Assembly: GCA_028281535.1 (NCBI GenBank)
Contig: JANQJS010000014.1
Span: 1 to 42,214, forward strand
Direction of reading: 5' to 3'
Length of the DNA stretch: 42,214 bases
Source: Sedimentisphaerales bacterium
GTDB taxonomy: Bacteria; Planctomycetota; Phycisphaerae; Sedimentisphaerales; SM23-30
The notes beneath the pieces were generated by a model. It was not told the DNA's origin, did not search any database, and saw only the letters and a program-made list of their open reading frames with translations. A program made the translations under genes and the position numbers. Each line of letters opens with the position of its first letter. Positions within the stretch are counted from its first letter, which is position 1. This document shows, one piece after another, positions 17,395 through 24,700 of the stretch.

Positions 17395-17453
17395 AAACCT
17401 GGGCTTTGTAATAATCAATGGCTTTAAGATCTCTCGACTCCGCTCGAGATGAC
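17350..17453. repeat. REP/BIME-like palindromic intergenic repeat
   Basis: The ends are near-perfect inverted copies (GTCATTTCGA at 17350-17359, TCGAGATGAC at 17444-17453), and an inner pair also matches (GAGAAATCT at 17384-17392, AGATCTCTC at 17427-17435). Elements of the form GTCATTTCGA...GAGAAATCT...TCGAGATGAC are familiar as dispersed non-coding repeats in several bacterial phyla, often mobilised by a RAYT transposase elsewhere. This is the only copy noticed in the window. Confidence 0.65.
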
Positions 17454-17473
17454 TTTCGTGCGATGTTTGGTAG

Positions 17474-17490
17474 GTCAGGCCATGCCTGAC
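17474..17490. repeat. Perfect short hairpin beside the REP-like element
   Basis: GTCAGGC (17474-17480), loop CAT, GCCTGAC (17484-17490). It lies 20 bases after the larger palindrome and may belong to the same composite repeat, which would then extend to about 17515. Confidence 0.5.
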
Positions 17491-17536
17491 ATGTAGCTGT
17501 CGAGATAATGTATTACGACTAGGAGAATCAATTAAG

Positions 17537-17899
17537 ATGCAGCGAGCAAAACAAAATAAAATTAGTTGGTTTTTATGTTCTATGAATCTTCTTGTGTTAA
17601 TTCTTTCTTGCTGGTTGATCAAGTTGTTCTCGTGTCGTTTTCAAGAGGTGTTCAACGATTTTGAACTTGAATTACCAGCGATATCCATGAGTTATTTGCA
17701 ATTTACAGAATCATCGTTTTATTACCCATCTTTTGTGATTTTGTTTATCTTGGTTGTGTTGAAAGAACTATTTATGAAAAAGGCAGAAGTGAAACTTATT
17801 TCCAATGTTGTGATGTTAGTAATATTTATGTTATTATTTCCAATCTCATTTGTGATAGTAATGATGATGCCTTTGGCAACGCTTATGCAGAGTTTGTAA
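17537..17899 (+). CDS. Small membrane protein of unknown function
   Basis: A 120-residue protein with three predicted membrane segments: 'WFLCSMNLLVLILSCWLI' (~13-30), 'SFVILFILVVLKELF' (~67-81) and 'LISNVVMLVIFMLLFPISFVIVMMMPL' (~88-114). The intervening part 'FQEVFNDFELELPAISMSYL' resembles a short motif seen in type II secretion F-type and other small planctomycetal membrane proteins ('F.DF...LP.....'), but this is not enough to assign a family. AGGAG at 17521-17525 sits 11 bases upstream of the ATG, which supports real translation. It follows the repeat-interrupted ORF and may be downstream of the SMI1/KNR4 gene in the same transcript. Confidence 0.65.
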   Translation: MQRAKQNKISWFLCSMNLLVLILSCWLIKLFSCRFQEVFNDFELELPAISMSYLQFTESSFYYPSFVILFILVVLKELFMKKAEVKLISNVVMLVIFMLLFPISFVIVMMMPLATLMQSL

Positions 17900-17901
17900 A
17901 A

Positions 17902-17925
17902 ATACTATTTTGTATATAATAGTAT
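17902..17925 (-). terminator. AT-rich hairpin with U-run in the minus direction
   Basis: ATACTATT (17902-17909) and AATAGTAT (17918-17925) are perfect complements with an 8-nt loop. Read on the minus strand, the stem is followed by TTTTTAC, giving an intrinsic-terminator layout for the minus-strand gene ending at 17979. The stem is AT-rich and therefore weak. Confidence 0.4.
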
Positions 17926-17978
17926 GAGAAAAATAATAGAGTCGTAAAAATATCCAGTTTGTTTCATTAAAACGAAAT

Positions 17979-18572
17979 CTATCCTTCTCTTCGTCTCAGA
18001 TAACCATATACAATCAATAAACCAATAAGTGTCCCGGAAACTAACTGGATTAATGATTCTAAAGAACGAACATTATAGAGATTTAATGTCTTGTGATATT
18101 CAACCGAAACGACTAGTGGAAGAAGCAGGAAGACAAAGAATTGAGTTATTGACCTCAGCAAAAGATTAAACTTTTTCCTGTATTCTTCAAACTCCTCTGA
18201 ACTTTCCCAATTATAAATGACGATTTTGCGGTGTTCCTGTTCGCTATTGCTGGTTTTACATAATTCTAATTCTTTATCAGTAAGAGATTTGATATAGAGA
18301 CTCATTTTTCCGATTAATCCATTTTCAACAAAATACAAACCCGCAAAGACAAATGAAATGGGTAGGCACAAAGCCGAAAAATTCGAATCTAATGTTTTTC
18401 CTTCACTCGTGGATGAGCCCAAAAAAGTGACCCCATTGATTAATCCCCAAATGACAACTTGGACGGTCAATTGAAACTTCAGGTAAGCATCACGATGTTT
18501 CACACGAAACAAAAGTTCTTCTCGGGCAGAACGATGGCATTCATTTAAATAATTAAGTCTTTCATGCGACAT
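17979..18572 (-). CDS. Hypothetical four-segment membrane protein
   Basis: A 197-residue protein I do not recognise. It has a charged N-terminal helix ('ERLNYLNECHRSAREELLFRVKHRDAYLKF'), two membrane segments near residues 35-52 and 68-83, a charged cytosolic loop rich in Glu/Lys (~98-135), and two more segments near 143-160 and 173-191, ending 'YLRRREG'. The paired-helix layout with long charged linkers is loosely reminiscent of SLATT-type membrane effectors, but no nucleotide-sensor partner (SMODS, SLOG) lies nearby and the resemblance is only in topology. It is a single gene on the minus strand with a poor ribosome-binding site (TTGGAT). Confidence 0.6.
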   Translation of the reverse strand: MSHERLNYLNECHRSAREELLFRVKHRDAYLKFQLTVQVVIWGLINGVTFLGSSTSEGKTLDSNFSALCLPISFVFAGLYFVENGLIGKMSLYIKSLTDKELELCKTSNSEQEHRKIVIYNWESSEEFEEYRKKFNLLLRSITQFFVFLLLPLVVSVEYHKTLNLYNVRSLESLIQLVSGTLIGLLIVYGYLRRREG

Positions 18573-18735
18573 AAAATATCCAATCTAAAAATTAGTATAA
18601 CTTAACCAAATCCTGTGACTATCCCATTTTGCTGTTTCGCCAAACTAAAATTATAAACCCACAGAAGACAATTGCAAATTCATATCAATTAAAATGTATT
18701 GGGTTTTGCAGAAAAATTAAGAGGGCAGACATCAA

Positions 18736-18870
18736 ATCACCAGGTAGGCAGGGGCCTGTTACCTACGAGGGAAATAACTTTTCATATCTCGCCAACCAGG
18801 CAGCGAACAACGAGAGCGGGTTCCTGTGAGATGGTCGCGGCGTACTTAAACGGGCGGACGCCCGGTGCAG
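18736..18870 (+). ncRNA. Candidate structured RNA (hairpin-rich GC island, strand uncertain)
   Basis: This stretch is visibly richer in G and C than its surroundings and packs several helices. CACC (18738-18741) can close with GGTG (18864-18867). GTAGG-CAGG (18744-18752) pairs with CCTG...CCTAC (18755-18766) around a GG loop and TTA bulge. CGAG/CTCG (18766-18769 with 18788-18791), CAGG/CCTG (18797-18800 with 18823-18826) and CGGGCG/CGCCCG (18851-18856 with 18859-18864) follow. Overlapping open frames (18629-18829, 18699-19019) lack ribosome-binding sites and familiar protein content. I cannot name the family; a group II intron remnant or an IscB-associated (HEARO-type) RNA are ideas, not identifications. 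Confidence 0.4.
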
Positions 18871-18887
18871 TTTGTGTAGTGGTTAAA

Positions 18888-19019
18888 ATGAAAAATAAAA
18901 AAGTTTTCAAATTTCATCACTTATCTAGCAAGGGGTTATGGCAATTCATGTCGGAAAAACTTTCAAAAAGCGGTGCATTCGTGAGGTTTGATCCTATATA
19001 TAGAGGGCCATTTAGTTAA
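18888..19019 (+). CDS. Short ORF downstream of the candidate RNA (hypothetical or remnant)
   Basis: A 43-residue frame beginning 'MKNKKVFKFHHLSSKGLW' and ending 'FVRFDPIYRGPFS'. It has no clear Shine-Dalgarno sequence; the open frame continues upstream into the hairpin cluster, which makes a decayed or accidental frame possible. It could be the tail of a gene once carried with the RNA. No family recognised. Confidence 0.3.
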   Translation: MKNKKVFKFHHLSSKGLWQFMSEKLSKSGAFVRFDPIYRGPFS

Positions 19020-19057
19020 GCCTGATAGAGTTACTTGTACTAACAACTGTATGAAAC

Positions 19058-19085
19058 TTGAAACAAACTCATAAACCGTTATGAT
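19058..19085 (+). promoter_or_regulatory. Promoter of the YceI gene
   Basis: TTGAAA (19058-19063), 16 bp, TATGAT (19080-19085), both close to consensus and about 35 bases upstream of an AGGAG/ATG pair. Transcription from here gives a short leader before the YceI start at 19128. Confidence 0.55.
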
Positions 19086-19127
19086 TTAGGAGATGTAAAA
19101 AAATGAAAACTTATTTGGAGACCAATC

Positions 19128-19706
19128 ATGTACCAAAAAACAAAGTTATCGATCGCAACATTTATTGTCGGACTCATCCTGATTCAACCACAACTAGCCA
19201 AAGCAGAGAAGTACGAAGTCGACGCAGTCCATTCTGCCATCGCTTTCAAAATCAAACATTTGGGTATCAGTGATTTCTATGGCCGCTTCAACGACCCGCA
19301 AGGCAAAGTAAAATATGATGAGAAAAACCCGGAGAAAAGCACATTCCACATTTGGGTCAAAACCTCCAGTGTTGATACCGGCAACAAAGATCGTGACGAA
19401 CATATCCAAGATGAGGAAATGTTAAACACAGAAAAATATAGTAAAATCGAATTCAAAAGTAAAAAAGTAACGAAAGGAAAGGAGAAGTTTTTAAACGTTA
19501 CTGGCGATTTGATCTTTCTTGGTGTCACCAAAGAAATCAAAGTCAATATAGAGTTAGGCGGATGCCAGGAAGCTCGAGGTGAAAGTAAATGCGGCTTTGG
19601 CACAACCTTCACCATCAAGCGTAGCGATTTCGGCATGGAAAAATCAAAATGGCTGGGCGACGACGTTACGCTCTATGTCGGCCTCGAATGTGTCAAGCAA
19701 GAGTAG
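19128..19706 (+). CDS. YceI-family periplasmic lipid-binding-like protein
   Basis: A 192-residue protein with a Sec signal peptide (hydrophobic residues ~8-20, cleavage after 'QLAKA'). The mature start 'YEVDAVHSAIAFKIKHLGISDFYGRF' is the hallmark of the YceI family (D-x-x-H-S-x-x-x-F-x-I-x-H), and 'KDRDEHIQDEEMLNTEKYSKIEFKS', 'GDLIFLGVTKEI' and 'FTIKRSDFGM' complete it. YceI proteins are lipocalin-like beta-barrels that bind long isoprenoids in the periplasm; their physiological roles are varied. GGAG lies just upstream of ATG 19128. Another ATG at 19103 in a different frame with a better-spaced AGGAG opens a 56-codon overlapping frame of doubtful meaning. Confidence 0.92.
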   Translation: MYQKTKLSIATFIVGLILIQPQLAKAEKYEVDAVHSAIAFKIKHLGISDFYGRFNDPQGKVKYDEKNPEKSTFHIWVKTSSVDTGNKDRDEHIQDEEMLNTEKYSKIEFKSKKVTKGKEKFLNVTGDLIFLGVTKEIKVNIELGGCQEARGESKCGFGTTFTIKRSDFGMEKSKWLGDDVTLYVGLECVKQE

Positions 19707-19820
19707 GTCTTTTTGTTATTCCCGCGAAGAGACGGCACAGAGCACAGTTGAACGTTCGGGAATTCTTGACTGTATAAACTAAAATATTAACTAGAAAAGT
19801 GTGAATGGAAAGCGACTATC

Positions 19821-20495
19821 ATGAAGAATTTAGTAAGTGTTTTGTGTATAATGTTTTTTTGGGCCGGGTGTTCAAGTAGTCCTCGTTTGGATAACAGTTT
19901 CACCTCATTATTTAATGGCAAAAATCTTAGCGGGTGGGAAGGTGATGAGTCTGAGTTCTTCCGAGTGGAAGATCACGTTATCGTGATTGGCAAAGCTGAT
20001 AAAGCCGTTGAATTTAATCATTATCTGATCTCTGAAAATGAATACGAAAATTTTGAATTGCATGTGCAGGCAAAATTAAATAACGACCATCATGCCAATT
20101 CAGGCGTTCAGTTTCGCTCGGTAGATGTCGCAAATGAAACAGAAATTCGTGGTTATCAAGCCGATGTAGGATTTCATGATGGCGAAATCATCTGGGGGAA
20201 TTTGTGGGATAATTTCAGGCGCGATGAAGAGCTAGCTATCGAAGCTCCTGATGTACTTAAAAAATTATATCGTTCTGGCGATTGGAATGATATCGTGGTT
20301 CGTTGTCAGGGAAATCGTATTCAAATTTGGTTCAATGGTCACAAAACCGTTGATTACATCGAAAAAGAAGATGGCATCGAATCATCTGGTTTTATTGGTT
20401 TTCAGGTGCATACAGGCGACCCAAGCGAAGTCTACTATCGCAATATTTATATTAAGGAGTTAGGAGCTAAATCAGGCCCTATTTCAACGTACTAA
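19821..20495 (+). CDS. DUF1080 (3-keto-disaccharide hydrolase-like) lipoprotein
   Basis: A 224-residue protein beginning with a lipoprotein signal: 'LVSVLCIMFFWAGCSSS', with the lipobox W-A-G-C (Cys at residue 17). The mature part is a DUF1080 concanavalin-like domain: 'SLFNGKNLSGWEG' is the standard opening, then 'YENFELHVQAKLN', 'ANSGVQFRS', 'GYQADVG', 'GDWNDIVVRCQGNRIQIWFNG' and 'GFIGFQVHTGDPSEVYYRNIYIKEL'. This family is very frequent in planctomycetes; some members hydrolyse 3-keto-disaccharides, so a role in envelope-associated sugar breakdown is likely but the substrate is unknown. It probably sits on a membrane facing the periplasm. It is transcribed alone; a new promoter for the type VII-like operon follows its stop codon. 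Confidence 0.9.
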   Translation: MKNLVSVLCIMFFWAGCSSSPRLDNSFTSLFNGKNLSGWEGDESEFFRVEDHVIVIGKADKAVEFNHYLISENEYENFELHVQAKLNNDHHANSGVQFRSVDVANETEIRGYQADVGFHDGEIIWGNLWDNFRRDEELAIEAPDVLKKLYRSGDWNDIVVRCQGNRIQIWFNGHKTVDYIEKEDGIESSGFIGFQVHTGDPSEVYYRNIYIKELGAKSGPISTY

Positions 20496-20529
20496 CTTAG
20501 GTGATTTAATATCGGACGCAAAGAAACAG

Positions 20530-20602
20530 GTTGGTGTGGTTTGACTTTTTAGTTGGTTTCACATATAATAGTGTGTAAACCAGCCAAAAAATCCACACCA
20601 AC
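20530..20602 (+). promoter_or_regulatory. Near-consensus promoter with nested inverted repeats, type VII-like operon
   Basis: TTGACT (20541-20546), 17 bp, TATAAT (20564-20569): the best promoter in the window. It is flanked by a perfect 10-bp inverted repeat, GTTGGTGTGG (20530-20539) and CCACACCAAC (20593-20602), with arm centres 63 bp apart. A second imperfect inverted repeat, TGGTTTCACA (20554-20563) and TGTGTAAACCA (20572-20582), embraces the -10 box. The architecture implies tight control by a dimeric, possibly loop-forming, regulator. A 6-bp hairpin (TCTCGC/GCGAGA, 20619-20633) lies in the leader just before the ribosome-binding site. Confidence 0.75.
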
Positions 20603-20648
20603 TAGTGAGAAATCAAATTCTCGCCTGGCGAGAGAAATGGAGTCGACG

Positions 20649-20921
20649 ATGGCCAAAGCTCATGTGAATCCGGAAGAACTTAGACGGTTTGCCAAAGATT
20701 TAAATAAGTTCAGCGCCGAACTGAAAGGATTGATGAGTGGATTACATGCTCGTTTGCGAGGACTGGAAGCGAGTTGGCAGGATCAGGAGCAGAAAAAATT
20801 TACCGACGAATTTGAAATGGCCATGAAAAGTTTGAGCCGCTTTTTTGAATCGTCAGATCAACATTCTGCCTTTTTGGTCAAAAAAGCTCGCCATATAGAA
20901 AATTACCTGCAGCAACGATAG
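20649..20921 (+). CDS. WXG100-like small protein (W-x-D variant), predicted type VII-like substrate or partner
   Basis: A 90-residue, almost fully helical protein without signal peptide or membrane segment. The central turn reads 'LEASWQDQEQKKFTDEF', with W43-Q-D45 in place of the WXG turn between two long amphipathic helices. Length, charge and the aromatic-x-x-hydrophobic spacing agree with the WXG100/ESAT-6 family, whose members are exported as dimers by FtsK-type ATPases. ATG at 20649 is chosen over an in-frame ATG at 20553 because GGAG lies at 20639-20642 and the upstream extension spans the promoter region. It is first in an operon with a coiled-coil protein, a second W-x-D protein and an EssC-like ATPase, which strengthens the call. 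Confidence 0.72.
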   Translation: MAKAHVNPEELRRFAKDLNKFSAELKGLMSGLHARLRGLEASWQDQEQKKFTDEFEMAMKSLSRFFESSDQHSAFLVKKARHIENYLQQR

Positions 20922-20930
20922 GAGCCTTTG

Positions 20931-21545
20931 ATGAGCGACTTTGCCCGCGCAGATATTCAACGGCTCGATGAATTTCGAGTCACATTGGGGAAATTTTCCG
21001 ATATTGCAACGACCACATTGGAAGAAGCTATTATGGATGTACAGCGAACCCAAATGTGGTTGAATCAAGAGCAAACAACTTACTGGAAAACACAAATTCG
21101 AAAGTTTACCGAACAACTGCAAAGAGCCAAGCAGGAATTGAGAAGTAAAATGAGTTTTGACCAGATGAGTGATCTCAAAGGGCAACCTTCCTATGTGGAT
21201 GAGCGGAAAGCGATCAAGAAAGCTGAAATGAAATTAGAATATGCAGAAGAAAAAATGAAAAACGTTAAGCGTTGGATTCGATTAATGGAAAAAGAATCTC
21301 AGGATTTTCGAGGTGCCCTCCAAGGGCTCAATAATGTGCTTCGCGTTGATCTTCCAAATTCCAGAAATCTTCTTGAACGGATGATTCAATCGTTGATGGA
21401 TTATTTTGCTGCCTCGCCAAACAGTCAGATAGCACCTAATTCAGTGACAGCTCAACAGGATTTTCGACGTGCGATTGAAGCGTTGGAAGATCAAAGCGAA
21501 GAAGATTCAACTGAATCTAAAAGTGATAAGGATGAGAGACTATGA
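20931..21545 (+). CDS. Coiled-coil protein of the type VII-like operon
   Basis: A 204-residue, soluble, highly charged helical protein. Long heptad-rich stretches run from residue ~70 to ~125 ('KAIKKAEMKLEYAEEKMKNVKRW'), and the N-terminal ~65 residues ('RLDEFRVTLGKFSDIATTTLEEAI', 'QMWLNQEQTTYWKTQIRKF') resemble a WXG100-type helical hairpin with tryptophan at the turn. ATG at 20931 fits GGAG at 20921-20924 better than the TTG three bases upstream. The C-terminus is acidic and low-complexity ('EDQSEEDSTESKSDKDERL'). Its stop overlaps the next start (ATGA), so translation is coupled. It may be a secreted partner, chaperone or a cytosolic linker to the ATPase; the family was not recognised. Confidence 0.72.
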   Translation: MSDFARADIQRLDEFRVTLGKFSDIATTTLEEAIMDVQRTQMWLNQEQTTYWKTQIRKFTEQLQRAKQELRSKMSFDQMSDLKGQPSYVDERKAIKKAEMKLEYAEEKMKNVKRWIRLMEKESQDFRGALQGLNNVLRVDLPNSRNLLERMIQSLMDYFAASPNSQIAPNSVTAQQDFRRAIEALEDQSEEDSTESKSDKDERL

Positions 21546-21769
21546 GTGTCAGTGAAAGTCAGGCAAAGCTGGGTGAAGCAGGCAAGGAATTATTGATTCA
21601 CTGGCAACAATTAAAACAGGTGTGGCGTGATGATAATTCACGTCATTTTGAACAGCGATATATTGCTGCAATCGAAAGAGAACTGCGAAAATCAGATTTA
21701 GCATTAAAGCAAATGGGCACGATGATCAATCAGTGCCGGCATGAGTGTAAAGATCAACAGTTTGGGTAA
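21542..21769 (+). CDS. Second small W-x-D protein of the type VII-like operon
   Basis: A 75-residue helical protein whose start ATG overlaps the preceding stop (ATGA, 21542-21545). 'QLKQVWRDDNSRHFEQRYI' (W28-R-D30) parallels 'ASWQDQEQKKFTDEF' of the first gene: tryptophan, x, aspartate, then an aromatic seven residues on. It is shorter than typical WXG100 proteins and keeps two cysteines near the C-terminus ('NQCRHECKD'). It probably forms a helical hairpin and could pair with the first protein as a heterodimer, as EsxA/EsxB do. This is inferred from motif and context only. Confidence 0.65.
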   Translation: MSVSESQAKLGEAGKELLIHWQQLKQVWRDDNSRHFEQRYIAAIERELRKSDLALKQMGTMINQCRHECKDQQFG

Positions 21770-21790
21770 TTATTAGAGAAAGAGAGTGTC

Positions 21791-24700
21791 GTGACGCAAC
21801 TTCTGGAAGATTATTTAAAAGCTGATTTGCCTGAGCATGGTGGAAATTATTTCCAGCGGCAACGTAGTGCATTTCAGCAACTCATCCAATTGTCGAAAGA
21901 AAAGACTGGACCCATCAAATTGGAGTTAGAGTCACAGCGTGATTCAGCCAAAGCGATCGCTCAGCGTGAATTTGATGAGGCTAAAGAGTTATGTGACAGT
22001 TCCTATCAATCAAAATTGGCGCAAGTTGAAAAAGATCGACGTGAGGCTCTTGACCAAATTGAACTGCATGATGGTTCTCATCGAGAGAAAATGGAAACGC
22101 AATATCGTCGTCAGGTCGACCAGCTTAACTCTGAGGCAGAAGCCAAATTGCATGAAGCGAAAAAAACACGCGACTATGATGTTTTGCTATCTGATACGGT
22201 CTGTGATGAGACATTAAAGAAAATCGAATTACAGCGTAAGCAGACAGAATCGCAGAATCCGCAAAATATAAAAAAACTTGAGCTGCTACAAGAGGAGTTA
22301 AAAGAGACGCTAAAACTCTATCGTCAATCAGCTGTAACGAGTGAACCTAGTGAGCCTCAGACGCACGAAACGCATACGCAAGCCAGTGAGGCATTTGATC
22401 AACATTATCAACATATGCAATATTATTTACAAAAGCTGCATTTGTTAAAAATCCCAGGTTTTTTTAGCCAGGCACGCCCATTTTTATTATTTGCATTTTT
22501 GACGGGGTTACCTGTGGGAGTCGTGTGGTTTTTACAAAGTCAAAATATTGTTGAAATGCCGGCATTTAAAATCGTTGGCCCGGTAACGTTTGGTGTAAGT
22601 GCATTTTTGGTTTTTCTATTAGGTTGGCTGTTGCGAAGTAAAAGCAAAAAAGATATCCAAAAGATCAACCATGCTTTTAATCAGGATCTTCAGTCAGCGT
22701 TGAGTGTCAATGATCAGTGGTTGGATTTAACAATCAAATTCCTCGATTCAAAAATTGTCCAAACCAAACAAACTCAGCAAGAAGATACTGAAAAAACCAA
22801 ATTGGTCTATAAAGAGATAAAGACTAAAGTTGAATCTCAATTGCATACGGTTGGCCAAAAACTTCAGGAAGATTTCCAAACGCAAACCAAAGTCCTGGAT
22901 GAACAGAAATCGCAAGGACTGAAAAAAACAGAGGCGACATATTCCCAGAATAAAGAGTCCTTGGATCAAGAACTTGCAACAGGTTTGGAGGAAATTAATC
23001 AACAATTACAAGAAAAGCTTGGTGATATCCAGGATGGCTATCAGACAGGTTTTGATCGCCTGAAACATCGTTGGCAGCAAGGGTTAGATTGTATTAATCA
23101 ATGCTTGGAAACCACTGCGTCATTTTCACCTGATACGTTAGCCTGTTGGCAAGATCCACGCTGGCATCAATGGTCAGGGTTGGATAAGCCAGAAAATGTG
23201 TTTCGTTTTGGTAACTTAACTGCTCAAGTTGATGATCTGGATGATGACGTGAAATCAATGGCAGCTTTTTCTCAAGAAGATGGCCAAGTTCATTTTCCTG
23301 CAATTTTGTCATTTTCTGATCCTTGTTCTCTGCTATTAGAAACGCAGAGAGAAGGCAGGCAGCAAGGTATTGATATTTTACGTGGTGTGATGTCACGACT
23401 TTTTGTCTCGTTGCCAGCAGGACGCGTGCATTTTACGATTTTAGATCCGATTGGTTTAGGGGAAAATTTTGCAGGATTTATGCATGCCGCCGATTACCAG
23501 GATGCCTTGGTCGGCGGTCGCATCTGGACGGAAGCAACTCAAATACAACAGCAGCTGGTTGATATTACTGAGCATATGGAAAATGTGATTCAAAAGTATC
23601 TACGTAATGAATTTGAAACCATCGAGCAATATAATGAGCAGGCCGGAGAATTGGCTGAGCCTTACCGTTTTTTAGTGATTGCTGATTTTCCAAGAAATTT
23701 TAATGAAGAAAGTATCAAACGCCTACGTAGTATTATTGATAGTGGAAAACGATGCGGTGTCTATACATTAATTATGTATGATTCACGTCAAAAGTTGCCT
23801 GAAGGAATTGATGTTGGGGATTTAGCCTCGAGTGGATTGCATTTAAAATGTGACGAGAGTACATATCGTTGGCAAGATGACATTTATCGTCGGTTTGATT
23901 TAACATTAGATCAGCCGCCTACAGAGGAATTACTGACATCGATTGTACAAAAAGTAGGCAAGGCCAGCCTGGAGGCATCTCGCGTTGAAGTTCCTTTTGA
24001 AATTATTGCTCCGAGTAAGGATGAGTATTGGAGTAAGGATTGTTCCAAAAGTTTAGATATTCCTGTAGGGCGATGTGGAGCAACGCGATATCAACAAATT
24101 AAATTAGGCCATGGTGTTGCGCAGCATGCGTTGATTGCCGGTAAAACGGGTTCTGGTAAATCGACCTTACTGCATGTGATGATTACCAATTTGGCATTAT
24201 GGTATAGCCCTGACCAGGTTGAATTATATTTGATTGACTTCAAAAAAGGGGTGGAATTTAAGACCTACGTGACTAATAAATTACCTCATGCTCGAACGGT
24301 CGCTATTGAGAGTGATCGAGAATTTGGGTTGAGTATCTTGCAGAAACTTGAAGCGGAAATGACGCGTCGTGGCGATTTGTTTCGTGATGCAGGTGTTCAG
24401 GATTTAGCTGGCTACCGTCAGGCAACAGGTGAAATAATGCCGCGAGCCATTTTGATGGTCGATGAATTTCAAGTCTTTTTTAGTGAAGATGATAAATTGG
24501 CCCAGGAAGCTGCATTGCAGATTGAGCAATTGGTGCGTCAAGGTCGAGCGTTTGGGATTCACGTTCTTTTAGGCTCGCAAACACTTGGTGGAATGTCAGG
24601 ATTGTCACGAAGTACGATTGGGCAGATGGCAATTCGTATTGCGCTTCAATGTTCGGAGACAGATTCGCAATTTATTCTTGATGATGAAAACGTTGCCGCA

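Noticed and set aside
17350-17453. Palindromic repeat considered as an insertion sequence or tRNA-like element
   Set aside because: Too short to encode a transposase, no target duplication obvious, no cloverleaf or CCA-type end.
17335-17622. Minus-strand frame across the palindromic repeat
   Set aside because: Spans the repeat and the start of a well-supported plus-strand gene; no start signals.
17979-18572. Considered as a SLATT-type anti-phage membrane effector
   Set aside because: Only the topology is suggestive; no sensor or nucleotidyltransferase gene is nearby.
18629-18829. Open frame overlapping the hairpin cluster
   Set aside because: No Shine-Dalgarno sequence, composition changes abruptly inside it, and no familiar motif; more likely non-coding.
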